From Streptomyces sp. MUM 2J (GTDB taxonomy: Bacteria; Actinomycetota; Actinomycetes; Streptomycetales; Streptomycetaceae): a stretch of 64,000 nt of DNA. The position numbers and the translations under genes were made by a program. The DNA lies in the NCBI RefSeq assembly GCF_022414535.1, contig NZ_JADWYM010000031.1, positions 19,377-83,376 of the forward strand. Reading direction: 5' to 3'. The notes under the pieces were generated by a model, which was given only the letters and a program-made list of their open reading frames with translations, searched no databases and had not been told where the DNA came from. This document shows positions 51,964 through 60,994 of the stretch, piece by piece; the stretch's first letter is position 1, and each line of letters starts with the position of its first letter.

Positions 51964-53370
51964 ATGCGCTTCGTCGATTCCACCGAGTTGCGGGCCGGCT
52001 TCGCGGCACGCCTGTCCACGCTCTACGGCACGGAAGTGCCCGCGTACACCACGCTGGTCGATGTCTCGCACCAGGTGAACCAGCGGGTCATGCGGCGTGA
52101 CCCCGAGGCCGCCCAGCGGCTGGGCACCATCGAGCGCGTCACCGCCGAGCGGCACGGCGCCATCCGCGTCGGCAGTCCCGCCGAGCTGGCCCAGGTGGCG
52201 CGGATCTTCGGTGCGCTCGGTATGCACCCCACCGGCTTCTACGACCTGCGCGACGCCCACCCGCGGCCGATCCCGGTGATCTCCACCGCCTTCCGCCCCA
52301 CCGACCGGGCCGAGCTGGCCCGCAACCCGTTCCGCGTCTTCACCTCGATGCTGGTGCCCGAGGACCGACGGTTCTTCGACGACGACCTCGCAGGACGGCT
52401 GCGCACCTTCATCGGCAACCGCCGCCTCTTCGACGACGAACTCCTCTCCCTCGCCGACCGCGCCGAGGCCAAGGGCGGTCTGGAGGAAACCGAAGCCGGC
52501 CGTTTCCTCACCCTCGCGGCCGCCGCCTTCGCGCTCTCCCCGGAACCGATCGACCGGGCCTGGTACACCGAACTGGAGCGCGTCTCCGACGTCGCCGCCG
52601 ACATCGGCGGTGTCACGTCGACCCACATCAACCACCTCACCCCGCGCGTGCTGGACATCGACGACCTCTACGCCGACATGAGCCGCCGTGGCATCGTGAT
52701 GATCGACCGCGTCCAGGGCCCGCCGCGCTGGGAGGGCCCCGACGTGCTGCTGCGCCAGACGTCCTTCCGCGCCCTGTCGGAGCCGCGCCGCTTCCGCGGG
52801 GCGGACGGCGGCGTCCGCGACGGCGAACTGCGGGTGCGCTTCGGCGAGGTCGAGGCGCGCGGTATCGCGCTCACCCCGGCCGGCCGTGACCTGTACGACC
52901 GGCTGGTGGCCACCGTGGACGAGCGCAGCGCCGCCCGGTCGGAGCACGACCACCAGGAGGTCGCCGCCGAGGTGTGGCGCGAGAGCATGCCGCGAACCGA
53001 GCGCGAACTCGCCGAGCGCGGGCTGGCCTTCTTCACCTACCGCGTCCGCGAGGACCGCCCGGTCGGCCCGCCGCCGGCCACCGCGTCCGCCACCGAGCTG
53101 ACGTCGGGCGGCTGGGTGGATCCGGAGCCCATCGTCTACGAGGACTTCCTGCCCCGCTCGGCCGCCGGTATCTTCGCCTCCAACCTCACCGGCGGCGGCC
53201 GCGTGGACGCCGACCAGGGCGGCGCCGACCGCGACATGGCCTGGCTCTCCGGCGCCATCGGCCGCGAGATCCATGTGCCCGAGGAGCTGTACCGGGCCGA
53301 GAGCGAGGCGTCACTAAGGGCGGTGCTCGGCGAACTCGGTGCCGCGCCCCGGTCGGCCTCGCACACGTAG
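51964..53370 (+). CDS. hglS: 2-oxoadipate dioxygenase/decarboxylase (HglS/YdcJ, DUF1338 family)
   Basis: A 468-residue protein of the HglS (DUF1338, vicinal-oxygen-chelate-related) family, an Fe(II) enzyme converting 2-oxoadipate and O2 to D-2-hydroxyglutarate with loss of CO2 in bacterial lysine catabolism. Family blocks are YTTLVDVSHQVNQRVMRRDP, ERHGAIRVGSPAEL, GMHPTGFYDLRDA, TSTHINHLTPRVLDIDDLY and QTSFRAL; His residues in the first and fourth and an acidic residue later form the metal site in the family. Length is normal. ATG at 51964 follows GGAAGG. It is co-transcribed with the amino-acid dehydrogenase and the D-2-hydroxyglutarate-dehydrogenase-like gene, which fits a consecutive pathway. 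Confidence 0.9.
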   Translation: MRFVDSTELRAGFAARLSTLYGTEVPAYTTLVDVSHQVNQRVMRRDPEAAQRLGTIERVTAERHGAIRVGSPAELAQVARIFGALGMHPTGFYDLRDAHPRPIPVISTAFRPTDRAELARNPFRVFTSMLVPEDRRFFDDDLAGRLRTFIGNRRLFDDELLSLADRAEAKGGLEETEAGRFLTLAAAAFALSPEPIDRAWYTELERVSDVAADIGGVTSTHINHLTPRVLDIDDLYADMSRRGIVMIDRVQGPPRWEGPDVLLRQTSFRALSEPRRFRGADGGVRDGELRVRFGEVEARGIALTPAGRDLYDRLVATVDERSAARSEHDHQEVAAEVWRESMPRTERELAERGLAFFTYRVREDRPVGPPPATASATELTSGGWVDPEPIVYEDFLPRSAAGIFASNLTGGGRVDADQGGADRDMAWLSGAIGREIHVPEELYRAESEASLRAVLGELGAAPRSASHT

Positions 53371-53484
53371 GGGGTGCCCATGAGCGGGGTCCCGTCGATC
53401 CCGTGACGGTGATCGTGGCGGGTGACCGGGAGACCGCGCGCGACCGTGCCGGCCTCCTCTCCGCGGCGCGCGCCGCCCGCTTCG

Positions 53485-54426
53485 TCACGACGTCGCCGAG
53501 GTGGCGGTGATACCGATGGCGTCGACCGCGGTTTCGCGGGCGGAGGCGTGCAGTGCGGTCAGCATGGTCCTCCACACCCCCTCGGTGGTGGCCGGTGAGC
53601 GCAGCGCGACCACCTGACGGTAGGCGTCCGGATGGGCGAGCGGGGTACAGGAGACCCCCGGGCCGGGCGTGTAGCCCAGCGCCGGCACCACTGCCACGCC
53701 GAGCCCGGCGGCCACCAGGCCCTGCAACACGGCGTAGTTGTTGCTGTGGTACGCCACCAGCGGCTCGAACCCCGCCGCCGCGCACAGCCGGCGCAGCATC
53801 GAGGCGGCCGACGTACCGGATCGGGTGCTGATCCAGGTTTCCTCGGCCAGCAGCTCGATCGACGGCCACTCGCTGCCGCCGGTCAGCGGATGGCCGGTGG
53901 GGGTGAGCAGCAGCAGATCCTCGGTGAGCAACTTCTCCGCGCACAGGCCCCGCGGCCAGCGCCGGGGCACCGACCCGTACTGGTAGACCAACACGATGTC
54001 CAGCTCGTGGCTCTCCATCATCGGCAGCAACTCGGCCGGCTCGCCCTCGTCGAGCTGCACCTCGACCTGCGGGTGGTCGGTGGTGAACGCCGACAGCGCC
54101 CGGGGCAGCAAACGCTCGCTCGCGGTGGGGAAGCTGCCCAGCCGCAGCCGACCCACCACGCCGTCGAGCAGCAGCGCGACGTCGTCTTCCAGAGCCCGCA
54201 GACTGCCCAGCGCCTCAAGGGACCGCCCCGCGATGAACTCGGCCGCCGGCGTCGGCCGGACGCCGTGCGCGCCCCGTTCGAAGAGAGGGGTGCGCACCTG
54301 CCGTTCGAGTGCGGACATCTGCTGGGAGACAGCCGAGCCGGTGTATCCGAGCTGACGGGCCGCGTCGGCGAACGAACCGGTGCGCAGCACCGCCTGCAGG
54401 GTATGCAGATGGATGGGATTGAGCAT
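53485..54426 (-). CDS. LysR family regulator
   Basis: A 313-residue LysR-type regulator. The HTH (LHTLQAVLRTGSFADAARQLGYTGSAVSQQMSALERQVRTPLFERGAHGVRPT) covers residues 4-60; the rest is a substrate-binding effector domain (LRLGSFPTASERLLPRALSAF). ATG at 54426 is taken, with GGAGG 12 bases upstream; GTG at 54435 is an alternative three codons longer. It converges on hglS and is transcribed away from the 515-bp gap leading to the broken ABC genes and the FAD oxidase, which it may regulate. Confidence 0.9.
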   Translation of the reverse strand: MLNPIHLHTLQAVLRTGSFADAARQLGYTGSAVSQQMSALERQVRTPLFERGAHGVRPTPAAEFIAGRSLEALGSLRALEDDVALLLDGVVGRLRLGSFPTASERLLPRALSAFTTDHPQVEVQLDEGEPAELLPMMESHELDIVLVYQYGSVPRRWPRGLCAEKLLTEDLLLLTPTGHPLTGGSEWPSIELLAEETWISTRSGTSAASMLRRLCAAAGFEPLVAYHSNNYAVLQGLVAAGLGVAVVPALGYTPGPGVSCTPLAHPDAYRQVVALRSPATTEGVWRTMLTALHASARETAVDAIGITATSATS

Positions 54427-54941
54427 AAGGAACACTAACCTCCGGCTCGCGCCAAGCCCAGGTCGAGGCTGTTTCTCCTGCCGCGGTCACCACGCTCGCA
54501 TACGCGCGCACAGCGAGCGTGGCCCCGGCACCGGTGATCGATACAACCCCGATTACCCGGCGTTTTCCCTGCCGGAACATGGGTGTAACAGGGGCACTGG
54601 GGCGCGGCTTCACGAACTGATTCCTGCACCCGAAGACTCTCTCACCGCTCTGCCGAGCCCGTCACACCCAGCCCAAGCATCACTTGTCGCAGCGTAATTC
54701 TTCCTGCGTCTTGAGCCACTTCCTGAAGAGTCATCATTCGGGCAATGTGGCTCGTCGGACATCAGTCGCGTTGATCGCGACGGAGCCGGTGACGAAGAGA
54801 GCCGATGCCCGGTGGTCCACCGGCGCCGTCGACCCTCCCCGGACAACCGGGCCGCTCTCAGGCCCGTGTCCGACGGGCGGTCGTGCCGAGGCGACCGCCG
54901 TTCATGGTCCCGCCCTGTCTTCGCCGCGAGGAGAACCATTG
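54427..54941. other. 515-bp gap between LysR and the ABC remnant
   Basis: No convincing gene. The segment around 54600-54760 is less GC-rich and includes ACTTGTCGCAGCGTAATTC, which could hold promoter elements; GAGGAGAACC before 54942 is the ribosome site of the ABC remnant. I see no clear palindrome. Confidence 0.4.
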
Positions 54942-55109
54942 ATGAACACCGTGACCGAGTCCGTGATCGATGTGCGCTCACTGCGTACACACTTCGGAGA
55001 TCACGTGGTTCTCGACGATGCCAGCCTGTCCGTCGCCCGGGGCGAGGTCGCGGCCGTCATCGGACCCAGCGGTGCCGGCAAGAGCACCCTGCTGCGCTGC
55101 CTCGACTGA
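54942..55109 (+). pseudogene. Truncated amino-acid ABC transporter ATPase (N-terminal 55 codons)
   Basis: ATG at 54942 behind GAGGAG opens a GlnQ-type ATPase: VIDVRSLRTHFGDHVVLDDA then VAAVIGPSGAGKSTLLRCLD and a stop. It ends just after Walker A, so the signature, Walker B and the rest (about 200 residues) are missing. The sequence that follows belongs to a solute-binding protein rather than the ATPase, so an internal deletion joined two genes of a former amino-acid ABC operon. Confidence 0.75.
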
Positions 55110-55111
55110 AC

Positions 55112-55415
55112 ATGTACCAGGACGTGGAGGCCGGCCGTATCGAGGTCGCGGTGGACAGCTACGGATCCGGCGTGTACAACGTCGGCGACGACCTGCAGGT
55201 GAAGGTCGCCGAACCCTTCAAGGAGGTCGCCGCCTCCGCCGAGGGGCGCGCAGTCGACCTTCCCCGTCCGGCAGAACGGCACGGACCTGCTGACGGCGCC
55301 CGACGAGGACATCGCCGAGCTGCGCGGAGACGGCCGACCGGCAGAGATCCCGAAAGCGAACGGACTGGACGAGTCCGCCGCCGAGCCCGGCGAGCCCCGT
55401 CTGATCGGCGGCTGA
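55112..55415 (+). pseudogene. C-terminal remnant of a family 3 solute-binding protein, frameshifted
   Basis: From 55112 one frame reads MYQDVEAGRIEVAVDSYGSG and then VGDDLQVKVAEPFKEVAA; from 55248 another frame reads QSTFPVRQNGTDLLTAPDED then IAELRGDGRPAEIPK to a stop at 55413-55415. Together they match the last lobe and the AFPVRKG..LL...N.AI.ELR.DGT...I tail of SBP_bac_3 amino-acid binding proteins, with a frameshift near 55247. With the truncated ATPase just upstream it is the scar of a lost importer. Confidence 0.65.
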
Positions 55416-55675
55416 CCAGTGAGACGCACGATGGACCGGCAGCGCGAGGGGCGGACGGCCGGACCGCCCTTCGCCCGAAATGCCCAGGTACGCTCCCGGC
55501 ACCGGCAGACAGGTCGCCGACCTGCTCGCAGGCACGCCCGGCGCGCGGCCCGGCGCAGTCGCCCCGCCACGCCACCGCACGACGTCGGCCCGACCGGCCG
55601 AGGGCCACACCCCGCCACCGGTGGGCGACCCGGCAGCCGGCCGGACGCCCACCGCATCACGAACCGGAGGAACCC

Positions 55676-56845
55676 GTGACCACCACAGCACGCCACGTGC
55701 CGCCCGACACGGCCGACATCGTCATCATCGGAGGCGGCATCATGGGGCTCAGCGCCGCGTACCACCTCGCCGCGGCGGGCGTCGAACGTGTCGTACTCGT
55801 GGAGCGCGGTGCCCTCGGCGAGGGCTCGACCTGCAAGGCGGCCGGCGGGGTCAGGGCGTTGTTCTCCGACGAGATCAACATCAAGCTCGGGCTGCACAGC
55901 CTGGAGACCTTCGAGCGCTTCGGCGCCGAGTTCGGGCAGGAGATCGACCTCCACCAGGTCGGCTACCTCTTCCTCCTGGACGACGAGGAGGACCTGGACA
56001 CCTTCGCCAGGAACGCCGAGCTGCAGAACGCCCTCGGCGTGCCGAGCCGCCTCATCGACGTGGCCGAGGCCAGGCAGCTCTCCCCGCTGATCGACACCGA
56101 CGGCATGGTGGGCGCGCTGTACTCGCCCCGCGACGGTCACTGCACCCCGGAATCGGTGGTGCTCGGATACGCCACCGCCGCCCGCCGCGCAGGCGCCCGC
56201 ATCGTCACCGGGTGCGCAGCCACCGGGATCGACGCGCAGGGCGAGGAGATCACGGCCGTGCACACCGAGCACGGCACCATCCGCACCACCACTGTCATCT
56301 GTACCGCCGGTGCCTGGGCCAAGCAGGTCGGTGCGTGGGCGGGGGTGACGCTGCCCGTCGAGCCGCTGCGCCGGCAGGTCGTGATCACCGAACCGGTGCC
56401 TGGGCTGGCCCCCGACACCCCGTTCACCATCGACTTCTCGACCTCCTTCTACTTCCACAACGAGGGCAAGGGCCTGCTCATGGGCATGTCCGAGCGCACC
56501 GACTCCTGGGGTTTCGACCTGACCCGTGATCCTGAGTGGCTCGCCGACCTCGCCGAGGTGATGGAGCGGCGCGTCCCCTCGCTCGGTGAAGTCGGCATCG
56601 CCAGCGGCTGGACGGGCCTGTACGAGATGACGCCCGACCACAACGCGATGATCGGCCGCTCGGCGGAGGTGCCCGGTTTCCTGTACGCGACGGGCTTCTC
56701 CGGGCACGGGTTCCTCATGGGACCCGCGGTCGGCGAGGTGCTGCGCGATCTCTACACCGGCTCCAGCCCCCTCGTGGACGTCAGCGCGCTGAGCGCGGAC
56801 CGGTTCACGGGCACGGACGTGCGGCCCGAACTCAACATCGTCTAG
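55676..56845 (+). CDS. DAO-family FAD oxidoreductase 1 (candidate L-pipecolate oxidase)
   Basis: A 389-residue DAO/sarcosine-oxidase-type flavoenzyme. The FAD dinucleotide fold is IVIIGGGIMGLSAAYHLA, followed by VVLVERGALGEGSTCKAAGGVRALFSDEINIKLG; GFSGHGFLMGPAVGEVLRDL is the C-terminal FAD-binding motif. It would oxidise a secondary or primary amine of an amino acid using O2 or another acceptor. The ALDH7 gene starts 41 bp downstream, so its product is likely a semialdehyde/cyclic imine: L-pipecolate oxidised to piperideine-6-carboxylate fits best (inference). GTG at 55676 follows GGAGGAACCC. A paralogue lies at 59693. Confidence 0.85.
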   Translation: MTTTARHVPPDTADIVIIGGGIMGLSAAYHLAAAGVERVVLVERGALGEGSTCKAAGGVRALFSDEINIKLGLHSLETFERFGAEFGQEIDLHQVGYLFLLDDEEDLDTFARNAELQNALGVPSRLIDVAEARQLSPLIDTDGMVGALYSPRDGHCTPESVVLGYATAARRAGARIVTGCAATGIDAQGEEITAVHTEHGTIRTTTVICTAGAWAKQVGAWAGVTLPVEPLRRQVVITEPVPGLAPDTPFTIDFSTSFYFHNEGKGLLMGMSERTDSWGFDLTRDPEWLADLAEVMERRVPSLGEVGIASGWTGLYEMTPDHNAMIGRSAEVPGFLYATGFSGHGFLMGPAVGEVLRDLYTGSSPLVDVSALSADRFTGTDVRPELNIV

Positions 56846-56885
56846 ACCTCTGTCCGGTACAACCCTGAAGGAAGCTGGTCCACCC

Positions 56886-58421
56886 ATGACCCTCAACCGC
56901 ATCCCCGGCCCCGACGTCCTCGGCGCCCAGGCACTGGAGGCCGCCCGTCGCTGCGGCGTGGACGTGACCGCCGTCGGCGGCGACGCCCCGCACCGCTCGC
57001 CGGTCAACGGTGGCTCGCTGGGCGGCGTCGCCTGGTGCGAGCCCGCCGGTCTCGACGAGGTAGTGGCCCGGTCCCAGGAGGCGTTCCTGGCCTGGCGCAA
57101 GATCCCCGCCCCGGCGCGCGGGGCCGTGGTCAAACGTTTCGGTGACCTGCTCACCGTGCACAAGTCCGACCTCGGCGAACTGATCAGCCTGGAAGCCGGC
57201 AAGATCACCTCGGAGGCGCTGGGCGAGGTGCAGGAGATGATCGACATCTGCGACTTCGCGGTCGGCCTCTCCCGCCAGCTCTACGGCCGCACCGCCGTCT
57301 CCGAGCGGCCCGGACACCGGCTGATGGAGACCTGGCACCCGCTGGGCGTGGTGGGCGTCATCAGCGCCTTCAACTTCCCCGCCGCGGTGTGGGCGTGGAA
57401 CACCGCCGTCGCCCTGGTCTGCGGCGACACAGTGGTGTGGAAGCCGTCCGAGCAGACGCCGCTGACCGCGTGGGCGAGTGCCGCGCTGCTCGACCGGGCG
57501 CTGACGGAGGCGGGCGCGCCGCGCGATGTCAGCCAGGTCGTGGTCGGTGGCCCGGCGGTGGGTGAGGCTCTGGTGGATCACCGCGACGTCGCGCTGGTCA
57601 GCGCGACCGGATCGACCCGGATGGGCCGCGCCGTCGGCCCCCGGGTGGCGAACCGCTTCGGCCGCTCGTTGCTGGAACTGGGTGGCAACAACGCCGGCAT
57701 CGTCGCCCCCTCGGCGGACCTGGACCTCGCCCTGCGCGGCATCGTCTTCGCGGCGGCCGGCACGGCCGGACAGCGCTGCACCACCATGCGCCGCGTCATC
57801 GCCCACCGCGACATCGCCGACGAACTCACCGAGCGGCTGGTCGAGGCGTACGGCCGGTTGCCGATCGGCAATCCGATGGCCGCGGGCACCCTGGTCGGCC
57901 CGCTGGTGAACAAGACCGCGTACGAGACGATGGTCGCGGCCGTCGGGCAGGCCACCGCCGAGGGCGGCACGGTCGTCGTGGGCGGCGGCCGCGAACTGAC
58001 GGGCGAGGCCCCGGACGCGTACTACGTCCAGCCGGCCCTGGTGCGCATGCCGGCCCAGACGGACGTCGTCCGCGTGGAGACCTTCGCCCCGCTTCTGTAC
58101 GTGCTGACCTACGACGACCTCGACGAGGCCATCGCGCTCAACAACGCCGTCCCACAAGGGCTGTCCTCGTCCCTCTTCACCCGCGACCAGGCGGAGGCGG
58201 AGATCTTTGTCTCCGACGAGGGCTCGGACTGCGGCATCGCCAACGTCAACATCGGCACCTCGGGTGCCGAGATCGGCGGCGCGTTCGGCGGTGAGAAGGA
58301 GACGGGCGGCGGCCGCGAGTCCGGCTCCGACGCATGGCGCGGGTACATGCGCCGCGCCACCAACACCGTCAACTACTCAGGTGAACTCCCTCTCGCACAG
58401 GGGGTCGACTTCTCGATCTGA
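56886..58421 (+). CDS. ALDH7-type aldehyde dehydrogenase (L-piperideine-6-carboxylate / 2-aminoadipate-6-semialdehyde dehydrogenase)
   Basis: A 511-residue NAD-dependent aldehyde dehydrogenase. The catalytic Cys is in AGQRCTT (about 298) and the general base Glu in LELGGNNA (about 264); ISAFNFPAAVWAWNTAVALVCGD is the NAD-binding loop. The C-terminal IANVNIGTSGAEIGGAFGGEKETGGGRESGSDAWRGYMRRATNTVNYS is diagnostic for the ALDH7A1/AmaB/Pcd subgroup, which oxidises 2-aminoadipate-6-semialdehyde, in equilibrium with piperideine-6-carboxylate, to 2-aminoadipate. ATG at 56886 has GAAGG upstream. It is in one unit with FAD oxidase 1. Confidence 0.93.
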   Translation: MTLNRIPGPDVLGAQALEAARRCGVDVTAVGGDAPHRSPVNGGSLGGVAWCEPAGLDEVVARSQEAFLAWRKIPAPARGAVVKRFGDLLTVHKSDLGELISLEAGKITSEALGEVQEMIDICDFAVGLSRQLYGRTAVSERPGHRLMETWHPLGVVGVISAFNFPAAVWAWNTAVALVCGDTVVWKPSEQTPLTAWASAALLDRALTEAGAPRDVSQVVVGGPAVGEALVDHRDVALVSATGSTRMGRAVGPRVANRFGRSLLELGGNNAGIVAPSADLDLALRGIVFAAAGTAGQRCTTMRRVIAHRDIADELTERLVEAYGRLPIGNPMAAGTLVGPLVNKTAYETMVAAVGQATAEGGTVVVGGGRELTGEAPDAYYVQPALVRMPAQTDVVRVETFAPLLYVLTYDDLDEAIALNNAVPQGLSSSLFTRDQAEAEIFVSDEGSDCGIANVNIGTSGAEIGGAFGGEKETGGGRESGSDAWRGYMRRATNTVNYSGELPLAQGVDFSI

Positions 58422-58603
58422 CAGGTCGGACCCCCACCCCGCGCGTGGGCTGCCGCCGATCACCCGGGCTGCAGCCCACGTGCTGCGGGACGGCTGGGGT
58501 GGCCGGACATGACCACGCCGGCAACGCCGCAAACATTCATCCCGGAGGCCAGGGGGCTCCTGCCCCGCCTCGCGCGACCAGGAGCGTGCTCCCCGTTCGC
58601 TGC

Positions 58604-59521
58604 TCACTCATGGGCGGCGGGTGAGTGCCGGCCCGCGGAGGCCCGCAGGACGTCGACCAGGGCTGCCACCGTCGGGCGGTGCTCGGCGAAGGAGCGGAAC
58701 ACCACCACGATGTGCCGCTCCATCGTCTCGTGGAGCTCCAGGACATCGAGGCCGGACGGACGCAGCCGGAGCATCAGATCCGTCACCGCGCTGACCCCGA
58801 CGCCGGCCTCGACCAGGGCCAGGGTGGCAGCCGTGTCCGTCACCTCGTGCAGAACCTGTGGTTCGAAACCGGCCCGGCGGCAGGCGGTGAGCACGGCGCG
58901 GCCGTAGTAGCTGCCGGCCGACGGCAGGATCCATCCCAGGTGTTCGGTGTCGGCGAGCGAGACCTTGGTCCGGCCGGGCATGGCTCCGGCGGGAACCGCG
59001 AGCGAGAAGCGTTCCCTGGACAGTTCCCTCACCCGCAGGGACGGATCTCGCGGGATGGGTACGTCCGGGTAGTCCAGCCCCAGCGCCAGGTCCACGCTGC
59101 CGCCGGCGACCGCGTCGTACACCTCGTCCACGTCCATGTCCCGGCTGCGCACGGTCACGCCCGGATGCAGCCTGCGCACCCGGCGCAGAGCCGACGGCAG
59201 GATCTCGGCGGCGGCCGTGGCGAAGAGCCCGATCCGCAGCGTCCCGGAGACCTCGTTGCGGGTGCGCTCCAGCGCCTCGACGGCCTCGTCCTCCGTCGTG
59301 AGGATGCGCTCGGCGTGCACCGCCAGGGTCGCCCCGGCGTCGGTGAGTTCCACGCGGCGCCCCACGCGCCGCAGCAGTTGCATACCGGTGGCCCTCTCCA
59401 GTGCGCTGATCTGCTGCGAGACCCCGCCGGGGGAGTATCCCAGGGCGTCTGCGACCGCAGTGATGGTGCCGCGCCTGGTCAGTTCCACCAGCGAACGCAG
59501 CTGCGCACTCGTCCATTCCAT
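58604..59521 (-). CDS. LysR family regulator
   Basis: A 305-residue LysR regulator. The HTH is AQLRSLVELTRRGTITAVADALGYSPGGVSQQISALERATGMQLLRR (residues 6-52); the effector domain begins at SGTLRIGLFATAAAEILPSALR. On the minus strand TAGAAT lies 6 bases before the ATG, with no Shine-Dalgarno, suggesting a leaderless transcript. It is divergent from FAD oxidase 2 across 171 bp and probably controls it. The two LysR proteins here share only family-level features. Confidence 0.9.
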   Translation of the reverse strand: MEWTSAQLRSLVELTRRGTITAVADALGYSPGGVSQQISALERATGMQLLRRVGRRVELTDAGATLAVHAERILTTEDEAVEALERTRNEVSGTLRIGLFATAAAEILPSALRRVRRLHPGVTVRSRDMDVDEVYDAVAGGSVDLALGLDYPDVPIPRDPSLRVRELSRERFSLAVPAGAMPGRTKVSLADTEHLGWILPSAGSYYGRAVLTACRRAGFEPQVLHEVTDTAATLALVEAGVGVSAVTDLMLRLRPSGLDVLELHETMERHIVVVFRSFAEHRPTVAALVDVLRASAGRHSPAAHE

Positions 59522-59522
59522 A

Positions 59523-59533
59523 TAGGAATTCTA
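59523..59533. promoter_or_regulatory. LysR promoter and near-palindrome
   Basis: TAGGAATTCTA (59523-59533) is an imperfect palindrome centred on GAATTC; its minus-strand copy contains the likely -10 TAGAAT of the LysR gene. Location next to the start suggests autoregulation. Confidence 0.4.
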
Positions 59534-59692
59534 AAAGATTGGAAGCATGAACCGTTGATAGACGTCAACGGTGGGGTTGCTGCACGATGACACACAGACA
59601 GCTGATCGGCGTCGCTCTGTACTGTCAGCCCCGCCACTCTCGGAAACGGACTCGCCCGTCCGACGGGGTGGCCCCTGGAAGGGAGTGGTCTG

Positions 59693-60865
59693 TTGTCCTC
59701 CTCCGCCTTCCGTACCGTTCCGGCCACCGCCGATGTCGTGATCATCGGTGGCGGTGCGATGGGTGCGAGCACCGCCTTCCACCTCGCCGAGGCCGGGGTG
59801 AAGAACATCGTCGTCGTCGAGCGCGGCGAGCTGGGCTGCGGCAGCTCGGGCAAGCCGATCGGCGGCGTACGTGCCCAGTTCTCCGACCCGCTCAACATCG
59901 AGCTGGGCCACCGCAGCCTGCGTGCCTACCAGGAGTTCCCCCACCGGCCCGGCGGCGACATCAAACTCGACTCCGTCGGCTACCTCTTCCTGCTCGACAG
60001 CGAGCAGCAGGCGAGCAGTTTCGAGGCCGGCGTCGAACTCCAGAACAGCCTGAACGTGCCGAGCCGCATGATCAGTCCCGACGACGCCCGGCGTCTGTGT
60101 CCCTACGTCAGCACCGATGGCCTCGTGGCCGCCGTGTACTCCCCGGCGGACGGACACGCCCGCCCCGGACTGGTCATCCGGGGCTATGCGCGGGCCGCTG
60201 CCCGGGCCGGTGTCAGCATCGCCACCCACACCGCGGTCTCCGGCATCGACACGGCCGGAGACCGCATCACCGGCGTGCACACCGGCCACGGCCGCATCGC
60301 GTGCTCCACCGTGATCTGCACGGCCGGAGCCTGGTCGGCGCACATCGGTGACATGGTCGGCGTCGGCCTCCCGGTCCGGCCCGTCAGACGGCAGCTGGCG
60401 TTCACCCCGCCGCTCACGCCGCCCGCTCCGCGTATCCCGTTCACCATCGACTTCTCATCGTCCGCCTACTTCCACAACAGCGACGACGGTCTGCTGTTCG
60501 GCCTGGCCGACCCCGCCCAGAAGGACGGGTTCGACACCACCTGGACCCCGGAATGGCTGGAGCTGTTCCGTACCGCCGCCCGCCGCCGCGCCCCGGCCCT
60601 GGCCGACATGAAGACCGTCGGCGGCTGGGCGGGCCTGTACGAGGTCACGCCGGACCACAACGCGCTGATCGGCCGCTCCGTCGAGCTGCCGGGCTTCCTG
60701 TACGCCGCCGGGTTCTCCGGGCACGGCTTCCTCCAGGCGCCCGCGGTCGGAGAGATCCTGCGCGACCTCTACCTGGAGCGCGAGCCGGTCACCGACATCT
60801 CCCCGCTCAGCGTCGACCGGTTCCGCCACGGCGCCGAGATCCGCCCCGAAGTCCACGTGGTGTGA
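59693..60865 (+). CDS. DAO-family FAD oxidoreductase 2, paralogue of FAD oxidase 1
   Basis: A 390-residue flavoenzyme closely related to the one at 55676: VVIIGGGAMGASTAFHLAEAG at the FAD fold, then VVVERGELGCGSSGKPIGGVRAQFSDPLNIELGHRSL, GYLFLLDSEQQ and the C-terminal AAGFSGHGFLQAPAVGEILRDLY. The same blocks in the same order suggest duplication. TTG at 59693 is the start, with GGGAG 7 bases upstream; no ATG or GTG gives a full FAD motif with a ribosome site. It is divergent from a LysR gene and is followed by a decayed ALDH7, so this may be a second oxidase/dehydrogenase pair whose dehydrogenase was lost. It could act on a related substrate such as a different amino acid or stereoisomer. Confidence 0.83.
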   Translation: MSSSAFRTVPATADVVIIGGGAMGASTAFHLAEAGVKNIVVVERGELGCGSSGKPIGGVRAQFSDPLNIELGHRSLRAYQEFPHRPGGDIKLDSVGYLFLLDSEQQASSFEAGVELQNSLNVPSRMISPDDARRLCPYVSTDGLVAAVYSPADGHARPGLVIRGYARAAARAGVSIATHTAVSGIDTAGDRITGVHTGHGRIACSTVICTAGAWSAHIGDMVGVGLPVRPVRRQLAFTPPLTPPAPRIPFTIDFSSSAYFHNSDDGLLFGLADPAQKDGFDTTWTPEWLELFRTAARRRAPALADMKTVGGWAGLYEVTPDHNALIGRSVELPGFLYAAGFSGHGFLQAPAVGEILRDLYLEREPVTDISPLSVDRFRHGAEIRPEVHVV

Positions 60866-60994
60866 ACCCCGATCGAGACGTACTGGACCCCCGCGCCCTC
60901 CAGACCCGGGAGCGGGCGAACTTCCTTGACCGGGCGCTCACGAACCGGATCTCACCGACCCCCTCGGCCGACCCCCACACTGGCAAGGACCACC

